40,412 nucleotides of DNA from an uncultured Clostridia bacterium (GCA_944390535.1 CALXQV010000020.1:1-40412), one strand, 5' to 3'. Counted from the first letter of the stretch, positions 16,260 to 25,655 are shown. Notes: generated by a model not told the origin, from the sequence alone. Translations and numbers: made by a program.

Positions 16260-16939
16260 TGTGGGCAATCATAAAAAAAGAATTTAAATCCTATTTTTCT
16301 TCACCAGTAGGGTATGTATTTATAGGCTTATTTTTAATTATGTTTAGTATATTTTTCTATACAGATGTATTTTATTATCAAAGTACAAATTTTGAATATA
16401 TTTTTTATTCAGGAGCAACTATTTTAACATTTATCACTCCAATCCTTACGATGAGGACATTAGCAGAAGAAAGAAAATCAGGAACGGAACAACTATTATT
16501 AACAGCACCAATTAGTATTACAAAAATCGTGTTAGGGAAATTCATATCTGCTACACTAATAGTGGTGATTACAGAACTTTGTACATTTATGTATTTTGGA
16601 ATATTATCTTTTTTTGGAACACCACATTTAACCACAGCATTAATCACATTGTTAGGATTTTTATTGCTTGCTATGAGTTACATATCTTTTGGTTTGTTAG
16701 CTTCAAGTATAACAGAGAATCAAATTGTAGCAGGTGTTATTACAATTGGATTTTTCATTTTAACATGGTTTTTACCAAACTTTAGTGATATATTTACCAA
16801 TTTTTCATTAATAAATATATTTGCTAATTTTCCATCAGGACAAATTGATATTGCAGATACAGTAACATTTGTAACATTTACCATTATGTGTATATTGTTA
16901 GCCATTATTGTTATGCAAAGAAGAAAAAGTGTAAGGTAA
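16259..16939 (+). CDS. ABC-2 type permease (GldF-like)
   Basis: 226 residues with six membrane helices. The start MWAIIKKEFKSYFSSPVGYVFIG and the later TMRTLAEERKSGTEQLLLTAP are characteristic of GldF/NosY-like ABC permeases. The ATG overlaps the stop of the ATPase gene by one base (TAATG), so translation is coupled. It forms the membrane channel of the exporter together with the ATPase; in Gld-like systems of non-gliding bacteria the function is unknown. The GldG-like gene starts 14 bases after its stop. Confidence 0.85.
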   Translation: MWAIIKKEFKSYFSSPVGYVFIGLFLIMFSIFFYTDVFYYQSTNFEYIFYSGATILTFITPILTMRTLAEERKSGTEQLLLTAPISITKIVLGKFISATLIVVITELCTFMYFGILSFFGTPHLTTALITLLGFLLLAMSYISFGLLASSITENQIVAGVITIGFFILTWFLPNFSDIFTNFSLINIFANFPSGQIDIADTVTFVTFTIMCILLAIIVMQRRKSVR

Positions 16940-16953
16940 GGAGGTTAGTAAAA

Positions 16954-18510
16954 TTGAAAGAAAAAAAGATGAAAAAAGAAAAAATGCCAAAAGAAGAAAA
17001 AGAAAAGAAATTGACAAAAGGGCAGAACATGAAAGAGGATAAAGAGACAAGTAAATTTGTTCAAAGAATAAAGAAAAAGTGGTTAATTGATGGTACAAAA
17101 ACGATCATATTAGTTGCTCTAATTATTATGGTGTTTTTAGCCATTCATATTGGTATGCAAAGTTTAGATTTAACACCATTAGATTTTACACAAGAAAAAT
17201 TGTATACATTGACAGATGAAAGTAAAGAAAGAGTTAAAAATATAGATAAAGATGTTAACATATATTTTGTGGGATATTCAGAAGATGATGCAGATTTATC
17301 TTTAGCGAAACAATATAAAAGTGCAAATGAAAAAATTATAGCGCAAGCAGTTGATGCAGAAAGTAGACCAGATTTAGCAGAAAAATATGGAATAGAAAGT
17401 GGTTCAACAGGAATCATTATAGAATGTGGAGAACGTTCAAAAGTATTAACATCAAGTGATTTAGTAACATATGATAGTACAACATATGAAACCATTAGTA
17501 TTGCAGAAGAAAAATTAACAAGTGCCATTATATCTGTTACAACAGATGATATACCACAAGTATATTTCTTAGAGGGATATAGTGATTTTACTTTAAGTTA
17601 TAATATGAATTATTTAAATGTATATCTACAAAATGAGATTACACAAATAGAAACTTTAAATATCTTATCAACTGGAAATGTACCAGAGGATTGTGATACA
17701 TTAGTCATTACTTCACCATCAAAAGATTTTGATGAAGTAACAAAAACAGCTATTATAGAGTATATCCAACGAGGGGGAAATATTTTGTGGTTAAATGCAG
17801 CAATGGCGGTATCAGCAGATCTACCAAATGTAAATGCGGTATTGGCTTTGTATGGCGTAAATCCTTTTGAAGTAGGAATTATTAGAGAAACAGATTCATC
17901 AAGAATGGTAGCAAATTCACCAGATTTAATTATTCCAAGTTTAGGATATTCAAAAATTACAGAAGATATTTACAGTGATGGAATCATTTTTGCAAATGCT
18001 ACGAAAATTAACATTAATGAAGAAGAATTAGAAAATTTAAATGTGGTAGAAACAAATTTAGCAACAACTAGTGAAGGTGCATATTTTAGAACAAACTTTA
18101 ATAATAGCTCATCAACAGCAGTAGAAGGAGAACAAACAGGTTCTTTTGTAGTAGGAACACAGTTAGAAAAAACAATTACAGAAGCAAATGAAGAAACAGG
18201 AGAAACAGCGATTAAATCAACTTTAATTATTTATGGAGAAAATTATTTTATTTCAGATTATCCATTAACACAAGATTCTCAATATGCAGCAATCCAAGTT
18301 TCAACTTATAATAAGGATCTAGTTTTAAATTCTCTAGCATATTTATCAGACAGGGAAGAGGACATTACAGCAAGAAAAAGTACAGGAACAGTAACATATA
18401 CAGCAACAGAGCAACAAGATACAATTGTTAGGGTGATTATATTTGCAGTACCAAGTGCGATCGTCTTAGCAGGAATAATTGTATGGCAAAAAAGAAGAAG
18501 AAGGAAATAA
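16954..18510 (+). CDS. GldG-like ABC auxiliary protein (ABC_transp_aux)
   Basis: 518 residues from a TTG start at 16954, which is nine bases after AGGAGG (16939-16944). An earlier in-frame ATG lies inside the permease gene without a ribosome site, and the next ATG at 16969 is too far away. A lysine/glutamate-rich cytoplasmic head (about 45 residues) leads to one membrane helix (about 52-72), then DLTPLDFTQEKLYTLTDESK, the usual opening of the extracytoplasmic GldG domain, a long soluble region, and a second helix at the very C-terminus followed by KRRRRK. GldG works with GldA and GldF in one complex. The DUF4340 protein that often follows in such operons is missing here; a terminator comes directly after. 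Confidence 0.85.
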   Translation: MKEKKMKKEKMPKEEKEKKLTKGQNMKEDKETSKFVQRIKKKWLIDGTKTIILVALIIMVFLAIHIGMQSLDLTPLDFTQEKLYTLTDESKERVKNIDKDVNIYFVGYSEDDADLSLAKQYKSANEKIIAQAVDAESRPDLAEKYGIESGSTGIIIECGERSKVLTSSDLVTYDSTTYETISIAEEKLTSAIISVTTDDIPQVYFLEGYSDFTLSYNMNYLNVYLQNEITQIETLNILSTGNVPEDCDTLVITSPSKDFDEVTKTAIIEYIQRGGNILWLNAAMAVSADLPNVNAVLALYGVNPFEVGIIRETDSSRMVANSPDLIIPSLGYSKITEDIYSDGIIFANATKININEEELENLNVVETNLATTSEGAYFRTNFNNSSSTAVEGEQTGSFVVGTQLEKTITEANEETGETAIKSTLIIYGENYFISDYPLTQDSQYAAIQVSTYNKDLVLNSLAYLSDREEDITARKSTGTVTYTATEQQDTIVRVIIFAVPSAIVLAGIIVWQKRRRRK

Positions 18511-18536
18511 TATCATTGAAAAGAAAGATTAGTTAA

Positions 18537-18577
18537 AAACTCTAACTATTAGGCAAAAAGTCTAATGGTTGGAGTTT
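18537..18577 (+). terminator. Terminator of the Gld-like operon
   Basis: AAACTCTAACTATTAG (18537-18552) pairs with CTAATGGTTGGAGTTT (18562-18577) with G-U pairs, followed by GTTTTTATT. Confidence 0.75.
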
Positions 18578-18587
18578 GTTTTTATTA

Positions 18588-18763
18588 TATAGGAAAAATC
18601 GACTTTTATCTTGACCACATATAAGATTTTTCCGTATATAACAAGGTTAAGTTTCCTATATTCGTGTAATAATTGCGAAGCGATTTTACACATGTATGCG
18701 TCGAAATCTTTGATTTCGTTATCGCATGCTTTTCTTATTGAAAAAATATTATCCATTTAAGAT
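18588..18763. repeat. Dispersed intergenic element, copy A
   Basis: Shares about 110 alignable bases with 28150-28283, starting TATAGGA in both, sharing ACACATATAAGATTTT in the middle and ending CCATTTAAGAT. A hairpin is conserved: GTGTAA-AATTGC/GCGATT-TTACAC at 18664-18691, which in copy B has changed bases but keeps most pairs. Copy A has an additional stem CGAAATC/GATTTCG (18702-18708/18712-18718) with outer ATGCG/CGCAT that copy B lacks. Both copies begin right after the terminator of an operon. A minus-strand ORF across copy A is interrupted in copy B, so it is probably not a protein. Together with the terminator it fills the gap from 18511 to 18863. Confidence 0.7.
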
Positions 18764-18863
18764 AGTTCCTTCTTAAATTTTATTGATAAAAATGTTTGAA
18801 TAAATTAAAGAAAATCTCATAAAATAGAATGAAATAATATAAAAAGAAAAAAGGAAAGCGAAT

Positions 18864-19889
18864 ATGGGAAGAATTTTAAAAGCTATATTTGTGATTATAG
18901 GAGCCTTAATAGGAGCAGGATTTGCATCAGGACAAGAAATTTATATCTTTTTTTATCAATATGGAATAAAAGGAATACTAGGAATTCTTATTTCTAGTGT
19001 ATTATTAGCGCTAGTTAGCTATAAAGTATTATATATTTGTAAAGAAAGTAAAACAACAAACTACAAAAGTTTTTTAAAAACAATGATAAAACAAGAAAAA
19101 CTACTAGAAATTTTTAATACAATTATGAATCTATTTATTTTAATGACATTTTATATTATGATAGCTGGATTTGGAGCATATTTTGAGCAACAATTTAAAA
19201 TCCCTTCTTTTATAGGAAGTAGTGTGCTAGCAGGTATTTGTTATTTGGTATTTTTAAAAGATGTATCAGGGCTAATTAAGGTAAGTCAATATATTGTTCC
19301 GTTATTAATTGGAAGTTTACTATTTATTGGTATTTCTGTGGTCGATATAAGAAATATATTAGAAATATCTAAATATGTATTGGAAAATACAAGTTGGAAT
19401 TGGCTAATAGATAGTATCCTATATGGAAGTTATAATACCATTCTATTAATTCCTGTACTAATTGCTGTAAGGAATCTTGTTTATAATAAAAAAGACCAAA
19501 AGATAACTGCTATATGTGTTATGATTTTAGTTATCTTGTTATCTATGATTGTATTTTTGGTATTAACAAGAATTGATGTAGATATTAAAAATTTGGAAAT
19601 GCCAGCTGTATATGTTGTTTCAAAAACTTCTAACATATTTGAGTATATTTATGGTTTTATTATTTTAAGTTCTATTCTAACCACTAGTATTTCTTTAGGA
19701 ATAAGTTTGTTGGAAAATGTTGCCAATACCCCCAAAAAATATAGACAATATGCAATTTTGGTATGTGTCAGTGCGGTTTTAATATCTAATATAGGATTTT
19801 CCAATTTAGTTAATTTGTTATATCCTGTTTTTGGATATATAGGACTTATTCAAATTATAAAAATATTCACATGGAAAAATAGTACATGA
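18864..19889 (+). CDS. YkvI-family membrane protein
   Basis: 341 residues with about ten membrane helices. The opening FVIIGALIGAGFASGQEIYIFF is the hallmark of the YkvI family (COG3949), distant relatives of amino-acid/sodium symporters of the LeuT-like fold; the broken first helix with GAGFASGQE fits substrate or ion binding. Substrate unknown. AAGGAAAGCGAAT precedes the ATG. The gene stands alone between copy A of the intergenic element and the DUF5711 gene, which has its own promoter. Confidence 0.8.
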   Translation: MGRILKAIFVIIGALIGAGFASGQEIYIFFYQYGIKGILGILISSVLLALVSYKVLYICKESKTTNYKSFLKTMIKQEKLLEIFNTIMNLFILMTFYIMIAGFGAYFEQQFKIPSFIGSSVLAGICYLVFLKDVSGLIKVSQYIVPLLIGSLLFIGISVVDIRNILEISKYVLENTSWNWLIDSILYGSYNTILLIPVLIAVRNLVYNKKDQKITAICVMILVILLSMIVFLVLTRIDVDIKNLEMPAVYVVSKTSNIFEYIYGFIILSSILTTSISLGISLLENVANTPKKYRQYAILVCVSAVLISNIGFSNLVNLLYPVFGYIGLIQIIKIFTWKNST

Positions 19890-19966
19890 ATAAAAAAATA
19901 ACGCTAGCTTGCTTTTTTATGTTTGGTATAGTAGAATATCATTAGCAAAAGATAAGGAGAAATATG

Positions 19967-21151
19967 ATGAAAGATTATTGGGAAGAACCAGATGTGAAAT
20001 CCAAACAAATCAATACAAGAAAGATTATTCTATCTGTTATTATTTGCATTTTTTTAGTGGCTATGATTGTTATAGTAGCTTTATATATAACAAATAATGA
20101 ATTTAGAAATTGGATTGATGTACAAATATTTAGAAAAGAAATTTTACAAGATGGGGTTACAACAATTGAATTAGATGAAAGTGAAACATCAAATATATAT
20201 GCTTTTAATAAATACATAGGAATATTAAGTAAAAATAAATTAAAAGTATATAGTTCAAATGGTGAAGAAACAACCAATTTAGAAGTGCAAATTACAAACC
20301 CATTATTTGATTCTGCTAATAGGTTCTTAGCAATTGGAGAGTCTAATGGGCAAAAAGTCTATGTGATTGAGGATAAAGACGTTATATGGGAAAGCGAAGT
20401 CGAAGGAAATATTGCAAAAGTATATGTTAATAAAAATGGGTATGTAGCTGTGATTATGACTGGAATGAGTCACAAAAGCGGAGTACAAGTATTTGATCCA
20501 GAAGGAAATTCTTTATTTATCTCATTTTTATCATCAACCATGGCAGTAGATGTATCAATCTCAAATGATAATAAATATTTAGCTATTGCAGAAGTGGATA
20601 CATCAGGAAGTATTATCCAGTCTAATATTCGAATCATTTCGATAGAAACAGCCAAAACAGATCCAAGTAATTCTGTTGAAAAGAATTATAAAAGTGAGCA
20701 AAATAAACTACTGGTAAATATTGCATATCAAGATAAGAACAAAATTGTATGTATGTACACAGATACCATGAATGTAATAGAAAATGACCAAGAAAGAGTG
20801 GTATTTGATAATAAAGATAAAAAGATAATAGCACAGTCCATTGAGCTAACAAACCATCTTGTAAGTATTCAAGAAGAAGCATCAGGAATTTTTTCTGCAA
20901 ATTCAGTGGTTAATATTATGAATATGGATAGTAATCATACACAAAATTATACAGTAGAAACGTCTGTAAAAGAACTATATACAAAAGGAGATATTATTGC
21001 ATTAAATTTAGGAACAGAGGTTGAATTTATTAATACAGGTGGTTGGCTTGTAAAAAGATATATAGCAAGTCAAGAGGTATCAAATATTACAGTATCAGAT
21101 AATATAGCAGGAATCATATACAGAGATAAAGTGGAAATCATTAATTTATAA
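19967..21151 (+). CDS. DUF5711-family membrane-anchored protein (predicted beta-propeller)
   Basis: About 394 residues: a short basic cytoplasmic head, one membrane helix (about 20-44), then an extracytoplasmic region of repeated beta-rich segments (IYAFNKYIGILSKNKLKVYS, GYVAVIMTGMSHKSGVQVFD and similar) that suggests a seven-bladed propeller as in DUF5711 proteins. Two adjacent ATGs exist at 19964 and 19967; AAGGAG at 19954-19959 fits the second slightly better. TTGCTT-17-TAGAAT (19909-19937) looks like its promoter. The CvpA gene follows after 17 bases, so the two are an operon. The pairing suggests a cell-envelope role; nothing more specific can be said. Confidence 0.75.
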   Translation: MKDYWEEPDVKSKQINTRKIILSVIICIFLVAMIVIVALYITNNEFRNWIDVQIFRKEILQDGVTTIELDESETSNIYAFNKYIGILSKNKLKVYSSNGEETTNLEVQITNPLFDSANRFLAIGESNGQKVYVIEDKDVIWESEVEGNIAKVYVNKNGYVAVIMTGMSHKSGVQVFDPEGNSLFISFLSSTMAVDVSISNDNKYLAIAEVDTSGSIIQSNIRIISIETAKTDPSNSVEKNYKSEQNKLLVNIAYQDKNKIVCMYTDTMNVIENDQERVVFDNKDKKIIAQSIELTNHLVSIQEEASGIFSANSVVNIMNMDSNHTQNYTVETSVKELYTKGDIIALNLGTEVEFINTGGWLVKRYIASQEVSNITVSDNIAGIIYRDKVEIINL

Positions 21152-21168
21152 GAAAAGGAGAGAAATTT

Positions 21169-21792
21169 ATGGGTATTGTTGTAGATATAGTTATTGTAGC
21201 AATTATTTTATTATCAACCTTTTTAGCATATAAAAAAGGATTAATTACTTTAGCAATACAATTTGTAGCATTTATCATTGCGATTGTATTAACATTATTG
21301 TTATATAAACCAGTTTCAAATTTAATTATTAATGTAACTGCGATTGATGAAACAATCCAAAATGCGATTTTAGAAGAGGCAAATGATATGATGACAAATG
21401 AAGAAGAAGGTGCAAACCAAGTTGTAGAAACCATACAAAATAATATGTTACCAGAAACGGCAAGAACAATTTCTATTAATATGATAGAAGGAGCAGTTAT
21501 ATTAGTTTTATATATTGGAATCAGAATTGCATTAAAATGTATTACAGCATTAGCAAATTTAATCTCAAAATTACCAATATTAAACCAATTAAATCAATTG
21601 GGTGGCATTATTTATGGAATTTTAAGAGGTATATTAATTGTTTATATTTTGTTATTGCTTGTGAATGTAAGTGGAGAAATAGCTCCTAAAAACCATATAA
21701 ATATAGCAGTTAAAGATTCTTACATCGGAAGTATGATGAATGAAAACAATATTCTAGATATATTATTTACAAAAGTTAGTGAAATAGAATAA
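21169..21792 (+). CDS. cvpA: CvpA-family membrane protein
   Basis: 207 residues with four or five membrane helices. The start MGIVVDIVIVAIILLSTFLAYKKGLI and the second half, which includes IISGIIYG-like LGGIIYGILRGILIVYILLLL, match the CvpA (colicin V production) family. CvpA proteins support envelope integrity and, in Bacillota (YshB), are linked to division and cell-surface processes. An acidic insertion (EEANDMMTNEEEGANQ) lies after the second helix. AAAAGGAGAG precedes the ATG. Last gene of the DUF5711 operon, followed by a strong terminator. Confidence 0.85.
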   Translation: MGIVVDIVIVAIILLSTFLAYKKGLITLAIQFVAFIIAIVLTLLLYKPVSNLIINVTAIDETIQNAILEEANDMMTNEEEGANQVVETIQNNMLPETARTISINMIEGAVILVLYIGIRIALKCITALANLISKLPILNQLNQLGGIIYGILRGILIVYILLLLVNVSGEIAPKNHINIAVKDSYIGSMMNENNILDILFTKVSEIE

Positions 21793-21808
21793 AATAAGAA
21801 CAAAAACC

Positions 21809-21839
21809 ATAAAGACAAATTCTTAAAATTTGTCTTTAT
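21809..21839. terminator. Terminator after cvpA
   Basis: ATAAAGACAAATT (21809-21821) and AATTTGTCTTTAT (21827-21839) form a perfect 13-bp stem with a 5-base loop and T-rich flank. Confidence 0.85.
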
Positions 21840-21842
21840 TTG

Positions 21843-21871
21843 TTGATTTTTGATAAGATTTTTGCTATACT
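21843..21871 (+). promoter_or_regulatory. Promoter of the LCP gene
   Basis: TTGATT (21843-21848), 17 bases, TATACT (21866-21871), just before AGGAGTGG and the GTG start at 21903. Confidence 0.6.
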
Positions 21872-21902
21872 AAGAACATAATTTTTTAGGAGTGGATTAT
21901 AA

Positions 21903-23273
21903 GTGAATAATAATAATATAAACAAAAGACAAAATACAAATGCTAGGAAGCAAAATACAAAGAAAAAAACGAAAAAGAAAATGAAAATGTGGAAGAAAAT
22001 ATTGTTAATCATTGTCTTAATTTTAGTAATTGCAGGAAGTGTATTTGCATATAAAGTGTATAAAAATGGGGGAGGGCTATCTGGTATGTTAGCAACCGTA
22101 GTAGGACATGACGAAAATACCAAAAAAAACCTAGGAGAACTTCAAGTACTACTAATGGGAGTTAGCACAGACCAGGAAGGTGTTGCTTTAACAGATACCA
22201 TTATAGTTGCTTCATATAACCCCAATACGCAAAAAGCAGTATTATTATCAATTCCGAGAGATTCTTTTACAGGAACAAATACGAAAAAAGCAGTTGCATC
22301 TGACAAAATAAATGCAATCTACAATATAACAAGAGATCCAATGAAGACCGTAGAAGCTGTAAATGAATTAACAGGACTAGATCTGCAATATTATGCGATT
22401 GTACAAACAGAAGCATTAATAGAATTGGTTGATGCAGTTGGTCCAATTGAATATTATGTTCCAACAACAATGGACTATGATGACACATCACAAGACTTAC
22501 ATATTCAATTTGAAGAAGGATTGCAAGAAATAGATGGACAAGGTGCAGAAGAATTATTAAGATTTAGAAAAAATAATGATGGAACAAGTTTTCCTCCAGA
22601 ATATGGTGATAATGATATAGGAAGAATGAGAAATCAACGAGAATTTATAACAGCTGTGATAGAACAAACTGTAAAATTAGAAAATATCACAAAATTAGGA
22701 ACCATATTAGATATTGCTAGTAGAAACTTAATAACTAATGTAGACTTTAATGTTTTAAAAGACTATCTACCATATGCAGTAGAATTTAGTACAGAGAATC
22801 TACAAACAGCATCTTTACCAGGAAGTGTACCAAGTTTGAATCAGACAAACAATGTGAGCATATTTGTAATTGATGAAGAAGAAGCAGAACAATTGGTAAA
22901 AGAATTATTTTATCCAGAAGAATTGACACAAGAAGGAACCTCTAGTGGAAATACAACCACCAATGAAACCTCTAATAATACGACAACAACTTCAAGTTCA
23001 AATATAAAAATAGAAGTGTTAAATGGTACAGACGATGGCAAATCACTACAAGAAGTTGTAAATAAGTTAAAGCAAGAAGGATATAATGTTTCTAGAACAG
23101 GAACAACAACTTCAACAAGTAAAACAGTAATTGCTAATAAAAAAGAGGTATCTACAACTGCGATGAATGATATAAAAGAAATTGTAGGAACAGGAACAAT
23201 TTCAGACATGAGTTCAGGGGGAAATTCTAGTAAGGTAGATGTAACAATTATTATTGGAAAAGATTATAAATAA
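21903..23273 (+). CDS. LytR-CpsA-Psr (LCP) family cell-wall ligase
   Basis: 456 residues from a GTG start preceded by AGGAGTGG (21888-21895). A very basic head (KKTKKKMKMWKK) and one membrane helix (about 37-55) anchor it; the LCP domain follows (about 75-245) with LTDTIIVASYNPNTQKAVLLSIPRDS, the conserved arginine/aspartate region that binds polyprenyl pyrophosphate, and RFRKNNDGTSFPPEYGDNDIGRM-type motif. After a serine/threonine/asparagine linker a LytR_C domain begins at IKIEVLNGTDDGKSL. LCP enzymes move glycopolymers from lipid carriers to peptidoglycan outside the membrane. It is monocistronic, convergent with the carboxypeptidase gene. Confidence 0.9.
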   Translation: MNNNNINKRQNTNARKQNTKKKTKKKMKMWKKILLIIVLILVIAGSVFAYKVYKNGGGLSGMLATVVGHDENTKKNLGELQVLLMGVSTDQEGVALTDTIIVASYNPNTQKAVLLSIPRDSFTGTNTKKAVASDKINAIYNITRDPMKTVEAVNELTGLDLQYYAIVQTEALIELVDAVGPIEYYVPTTMDYDDTSQDLHIQFEEGLQEIDGQGAEELLRFRKNNDGTSFPPEYGDNDIGRMRNQREFITAVIEQTVKLENITKLGTILDIASRNLITNVDFNVLKDYLPYAVEFSTENLQTASLPGSVPSLNQTNNVSIFVIDEEEAEQLVKELFYPEELTQEGTSSGNTTTNETSNNTTTTSSSNIKIEVLNGTDDGKSLQEVVNKLKQEGYNVSRTGTTTSTSKTVIANKKEVSTTAMNDIKEIVGTGTISDMSSGGNSSKVDVTIIIGKDYK

Positions 23274-23304
23274 TATGAGTTAGAATATTTAAGTAAAATA
23301 AAGG

Positions 23305-23328
23305 GGCAGACAAATGTACTTGTCTGCC
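23305..23328. terminator. Bidirectional terminator between convergent genes
   Basis: GGCAGACAA (23305-23313) and TTGTCTGCC (23320-23328) with A/T runs outside on both sides, between the LCP gene and the carboxypeptidase gene. Confidence 0.8.
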
Positions 23329-23341
23329 TTTAAAATTTATT

Positions 23342-24589
23342 TCAAATATCTTTCTTTCGTCTATTTGAAAAAAATATCTCAAAAGTAATTAATAAAGCAA
23401 TAAATATACCACCAATTTGAAGAATAAATTGAAGTAATTGAGAATTTTCTACATTGTGTGTTGCGACGAGATCAGATTCATAAGAAATGCCATCAATTGT
23501 ATAAATAGCCTTTCCAAGAACATCTCCTTGAGTGATAGGAGCAGAAATACTAGTATTTAACTGTATCTCAGGAATATAGTTCGTATCTAAATCAGAATTG
23601 TTCACAAAAGCATAAATACTGCTCGCAAAAGCTAAATCCAAAGATTTAGTAGCTGGTGTGGCATTCGATACATCAATAGAAGTAATAATATCACCTGGAT
23701 TTGCAATATTTTTTAAAGAGAAATGATCAAATCCATATTCATACAAAGTGATACTATCTGTAAATCTTGAAGATGTATCATCATCTGAAATTGTTCCTCC
23801 TAATATAACGCAAGTAAGTTCTATATCATTTCTATATGCACAAGAAACCAAACATTTTCCAGCTTCAGTAGTAAAACCAGTTTTACCAACTGTGACATAA
23901 CGATAATAGTTAGAATCAGTTGGAACAATTAATTGGTTAGTGGATGTATAAGCGCGTATATCTGACTTGTTGGTAGCAGGAATAGAACATGACACACTAC
24001 CAGCAATCCTTCTAAAATCATCATTTTGAAGGCAGTATTGCATAATTTTAGCTAAATCATAAGGGCTTGTATAATGATTATCTTCCTGTAATCCATAAGT
24101 ATTTGTGAAGTGTGTATTGGTTAAGCCTAATTCGTTAATTTTGGTATTCATCATAGAAACAAAACTTTCTATGGAACCGCCAACATATTGAGCTAATACA
24201 TTTGCGGCATCATTTGCAGAATAAACCAATAGCATTTCTAATAACTGCTCTACTGTAAATTGCTCTTCTCCTTGAATTTTAGCAGTTACATAGCCTTCTG
24301 GAATGGACATAAGTGCATCATAACTTGCAATTACCGTCTCGTTTAAATCACAGTTTTCCAAAACCAATATAGCTGTCAAAATTTTTGTCGTACTTGCTGG
24401 AAACATTCTCTCATTTGCATTTTTATCATATAAAATTCTATTTGTTTTATTATCTATTAATATCGCACCCTTAGAAATGATTTCAGGGGGATTTGTATCA
24501 TCTGTTGCATATACAAGATTCAAATTTGTAAACAATACAGTTATCATAAAGAAACACAGTATCAAACATTTTTTAATTTGTTTTTTCAT
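23342..24589 (-). CDS. D-alanyl-D-alanine carboxypeptidase (PBP5/DacF type, S11)
   Basis: 415 residues. A signal peptide (about 1-29, ending LVYATD) exports it. The S11 catalytic motifs are all there: S66-T-T-K69 (nucleophile and lysine), S124-A-N126, and K236-T-G238. The second domain is beta-rich, followed by a C-terminal membrane helix (about 383-405) and a basic tail SNRRKK that anchors it to the membrane. It trims the terminal D-Ala of peptidoglycan stems. The family's sporulation member is DacF, but the present sequence does not decide between DacF and DacA. A TTAGGAGTTTATAAA-type ribosome site lies before the ATG. Confidence 0.9.
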   Translation of the reverse strand: MKKQIKKCLILCFFMITVLFTNLNLVYATDDTNPPEIISKGAILIDNKTNRILYDKNANERMFPASTTKILTAILVLENCDLNETVIASYDALMSIPEGYVTAKIQGEEQFTVEQLLEMLLVYSANDAANVLAQYVGGSIESFVSMMNTKINELGLTNTHFTNTYGLQEDNHYTSPYDLAKIMQYCLQNDDFRRIAGSVSCSIPATNKSDIRAYTSTNQLIVPTDSNYYRYVTVGKTGFTTEAGKCLVSCAYRNDIELTCVILGGTISDDDTSSRFTDSITLYEYGFDHFSLKNIANPGDIITSIDVSNATPATKSLDLAFASSIYAFVNNSDLDTNYIPEIQLNTSISAPITQGDVLGKAIYTIDGISYESDLVATHNVENSQLLQFILQIGGIFIALLITFEIFFSNRRKKDI

Positions 24590-24784
24590 TTTATAAACTC
24601 CTAATAATGAATTTATTAATTATATTAATAGTAATACTATATAGCATTTTGTCGATTTTTGCAATGATAATTTTAAGGAATAGAAAAAATTTTTTGGGCC
24701 TACTAGAGGTGATTTCTATATAGAATTATTTATGAGGTTATAGGTAAACCTTAAAAACCTAAATATATTATATAAGGAGGAAAA

Positions 24785-24807
24785 GATATATATTTTTTGT
24801 ATATATC
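24785..24807 (+). promoter_or_regulatory. Hairpin between ribosome site and start codon of comEA
   Basis: GATATATA (24785-24792), loop TTTTTTG, TATATATC (24800-24807): a perfect 8-bp A/U-rich stem starting four bases after the strong AAGGAGG at 24774-24780. The start codon (24819) is 38 bases from that site; folding the hairpin shortens the effective gap to about 15. No nearer ribosome site is seen. Confidence 0.6.
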
Positions 24808-24818
24808 AAAGCATTGTG

Positions 24819-25502
24819 ATGTATGAATTTAATAAAAAACAAAAAATAATGATAATAATCATTGGGTCAATGATTATCATTGCCTTTTTATACTATATCT
24901 ATACAAAAGATGAGGATACAGTTATTTCAACTGAAGAAAATATAACAGAAAATATAGAAAAAACAGAAGAAACAGAGGAAGTGATGGAAGAAGAAAATCA
25001 TAACATAATTGTACATGTATCAGGAGCAGTTAATCATGAAGGAATTGTGGAATTAGAAGAAAATAGCAGAATATCAGATGCAATTAATAAAGCAGGAGGA
25101 TTAAAAGAAAATGCAGATACAAAACGTATTAATCTAGCTTTCAAATTAGAAGATGGAATGAAAATATATATACCAGTAATAGGAGAAATTGTAGAAACAC
25201 AAGCTGGAAATAACAATATAGTTGATGAAACCTCAAAATATGTAACATCATCAAGTGACAATGTTCAGAAAACAGAAAATAATCAAAAAGGTCAACAAGA
25301 AAAAAGTGAAAAAATAAATATTAATACAGCAACACAAACCCAGTTAGAAACTCTGCCAGGGATAGGACCATCTACCTCACTTAAGATTGTAAATTATAGA
25401 CAGGAAAATGGCAAATTTAAGAACATTGAAGATATAAAAGAAGTAAGTGGTATTGGTGATGCAAAATATGAAAACATAAAAGACTTGATTTGTGTAGAAT
25501 AA
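24819..25502 (+). CDS. comEA: ComEA-like competence DNA receptor
   Basis: 227 residues. One N-terminal membrane helix (about 9-27), an acidic low-complexity stretch rich in E and T, an SLBB-type domain (IIVHVSGAVNHEGIVELEEN ... GMKIYIPVIGEI), a linker, and a C-terminal double helix-hairpin-helix domain starting KININTATQTQLETLPGIGP and ending GIGDAKYENIKDLI. This is the normal Bacillota ComEA order; it binds double-stranded DNA outside the membrane and passes it to ComEC. comEC is not next to it, unlike many species. A GTG at 24816 directly before the ATG could be used instead. The ribosome site is unusually far (see hairpin). Confidence 0.88.
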   Translation: MYEFNKKQKIMIIIIGSMIIIAFLYYIYTKDEDTVISTEENITENIEKTEETEEVMEEENHNIIVHVSGAVNHEGIVELEENSRISDAINKAGGLKENADTKRINLAFKLEDGMKIYIPVIGEIVETQAGNNNIVDETSKYVTSSSDNVQKTENNQKGQQEKSEKININTATQTQLETLPGIGPSTSLKIVNYRQENGKFKNIEDIKEVSGIGDAKYENIKDLICVE

Positions 25503-25549
25503 CTCTTCTTGTAATGGCATTACTGTTGCTGATTTAATAAGAGTATGTA

Positions 25550-25640
25550 GTGTAATAGTCCCCACGAACCCCACTTAAAATATAATATATACCCTTGGGC
25601 TAGACACTGAACAGTACCAACAAAATGTCCTGAACATAAA
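25550..25640. other. Intergenic segment of unlike composition, possible insertion-sequence relic
   Basis: Between comEA and the DtxR-like gene, AGTCCCCACGAACCCCAC and GGGCTAGACACTGAACAGTA are C/G-rich strings in an otherwise A/T-rich gap. No ORF or hairpin explains them. They remind me of insertion-sequence ends, but no match was checked. Confidence 0.2.
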
Positions 25641-25655
25641 AATTATGAAAAATAC

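Noticed and set aside
18562-18756. 64-residue minus-strand ORF across intergenic element copy A
   Set aside because: It overlaps the operon terminator, has no good ribosome site, and the homologous stretch in copy B contains stop codons.
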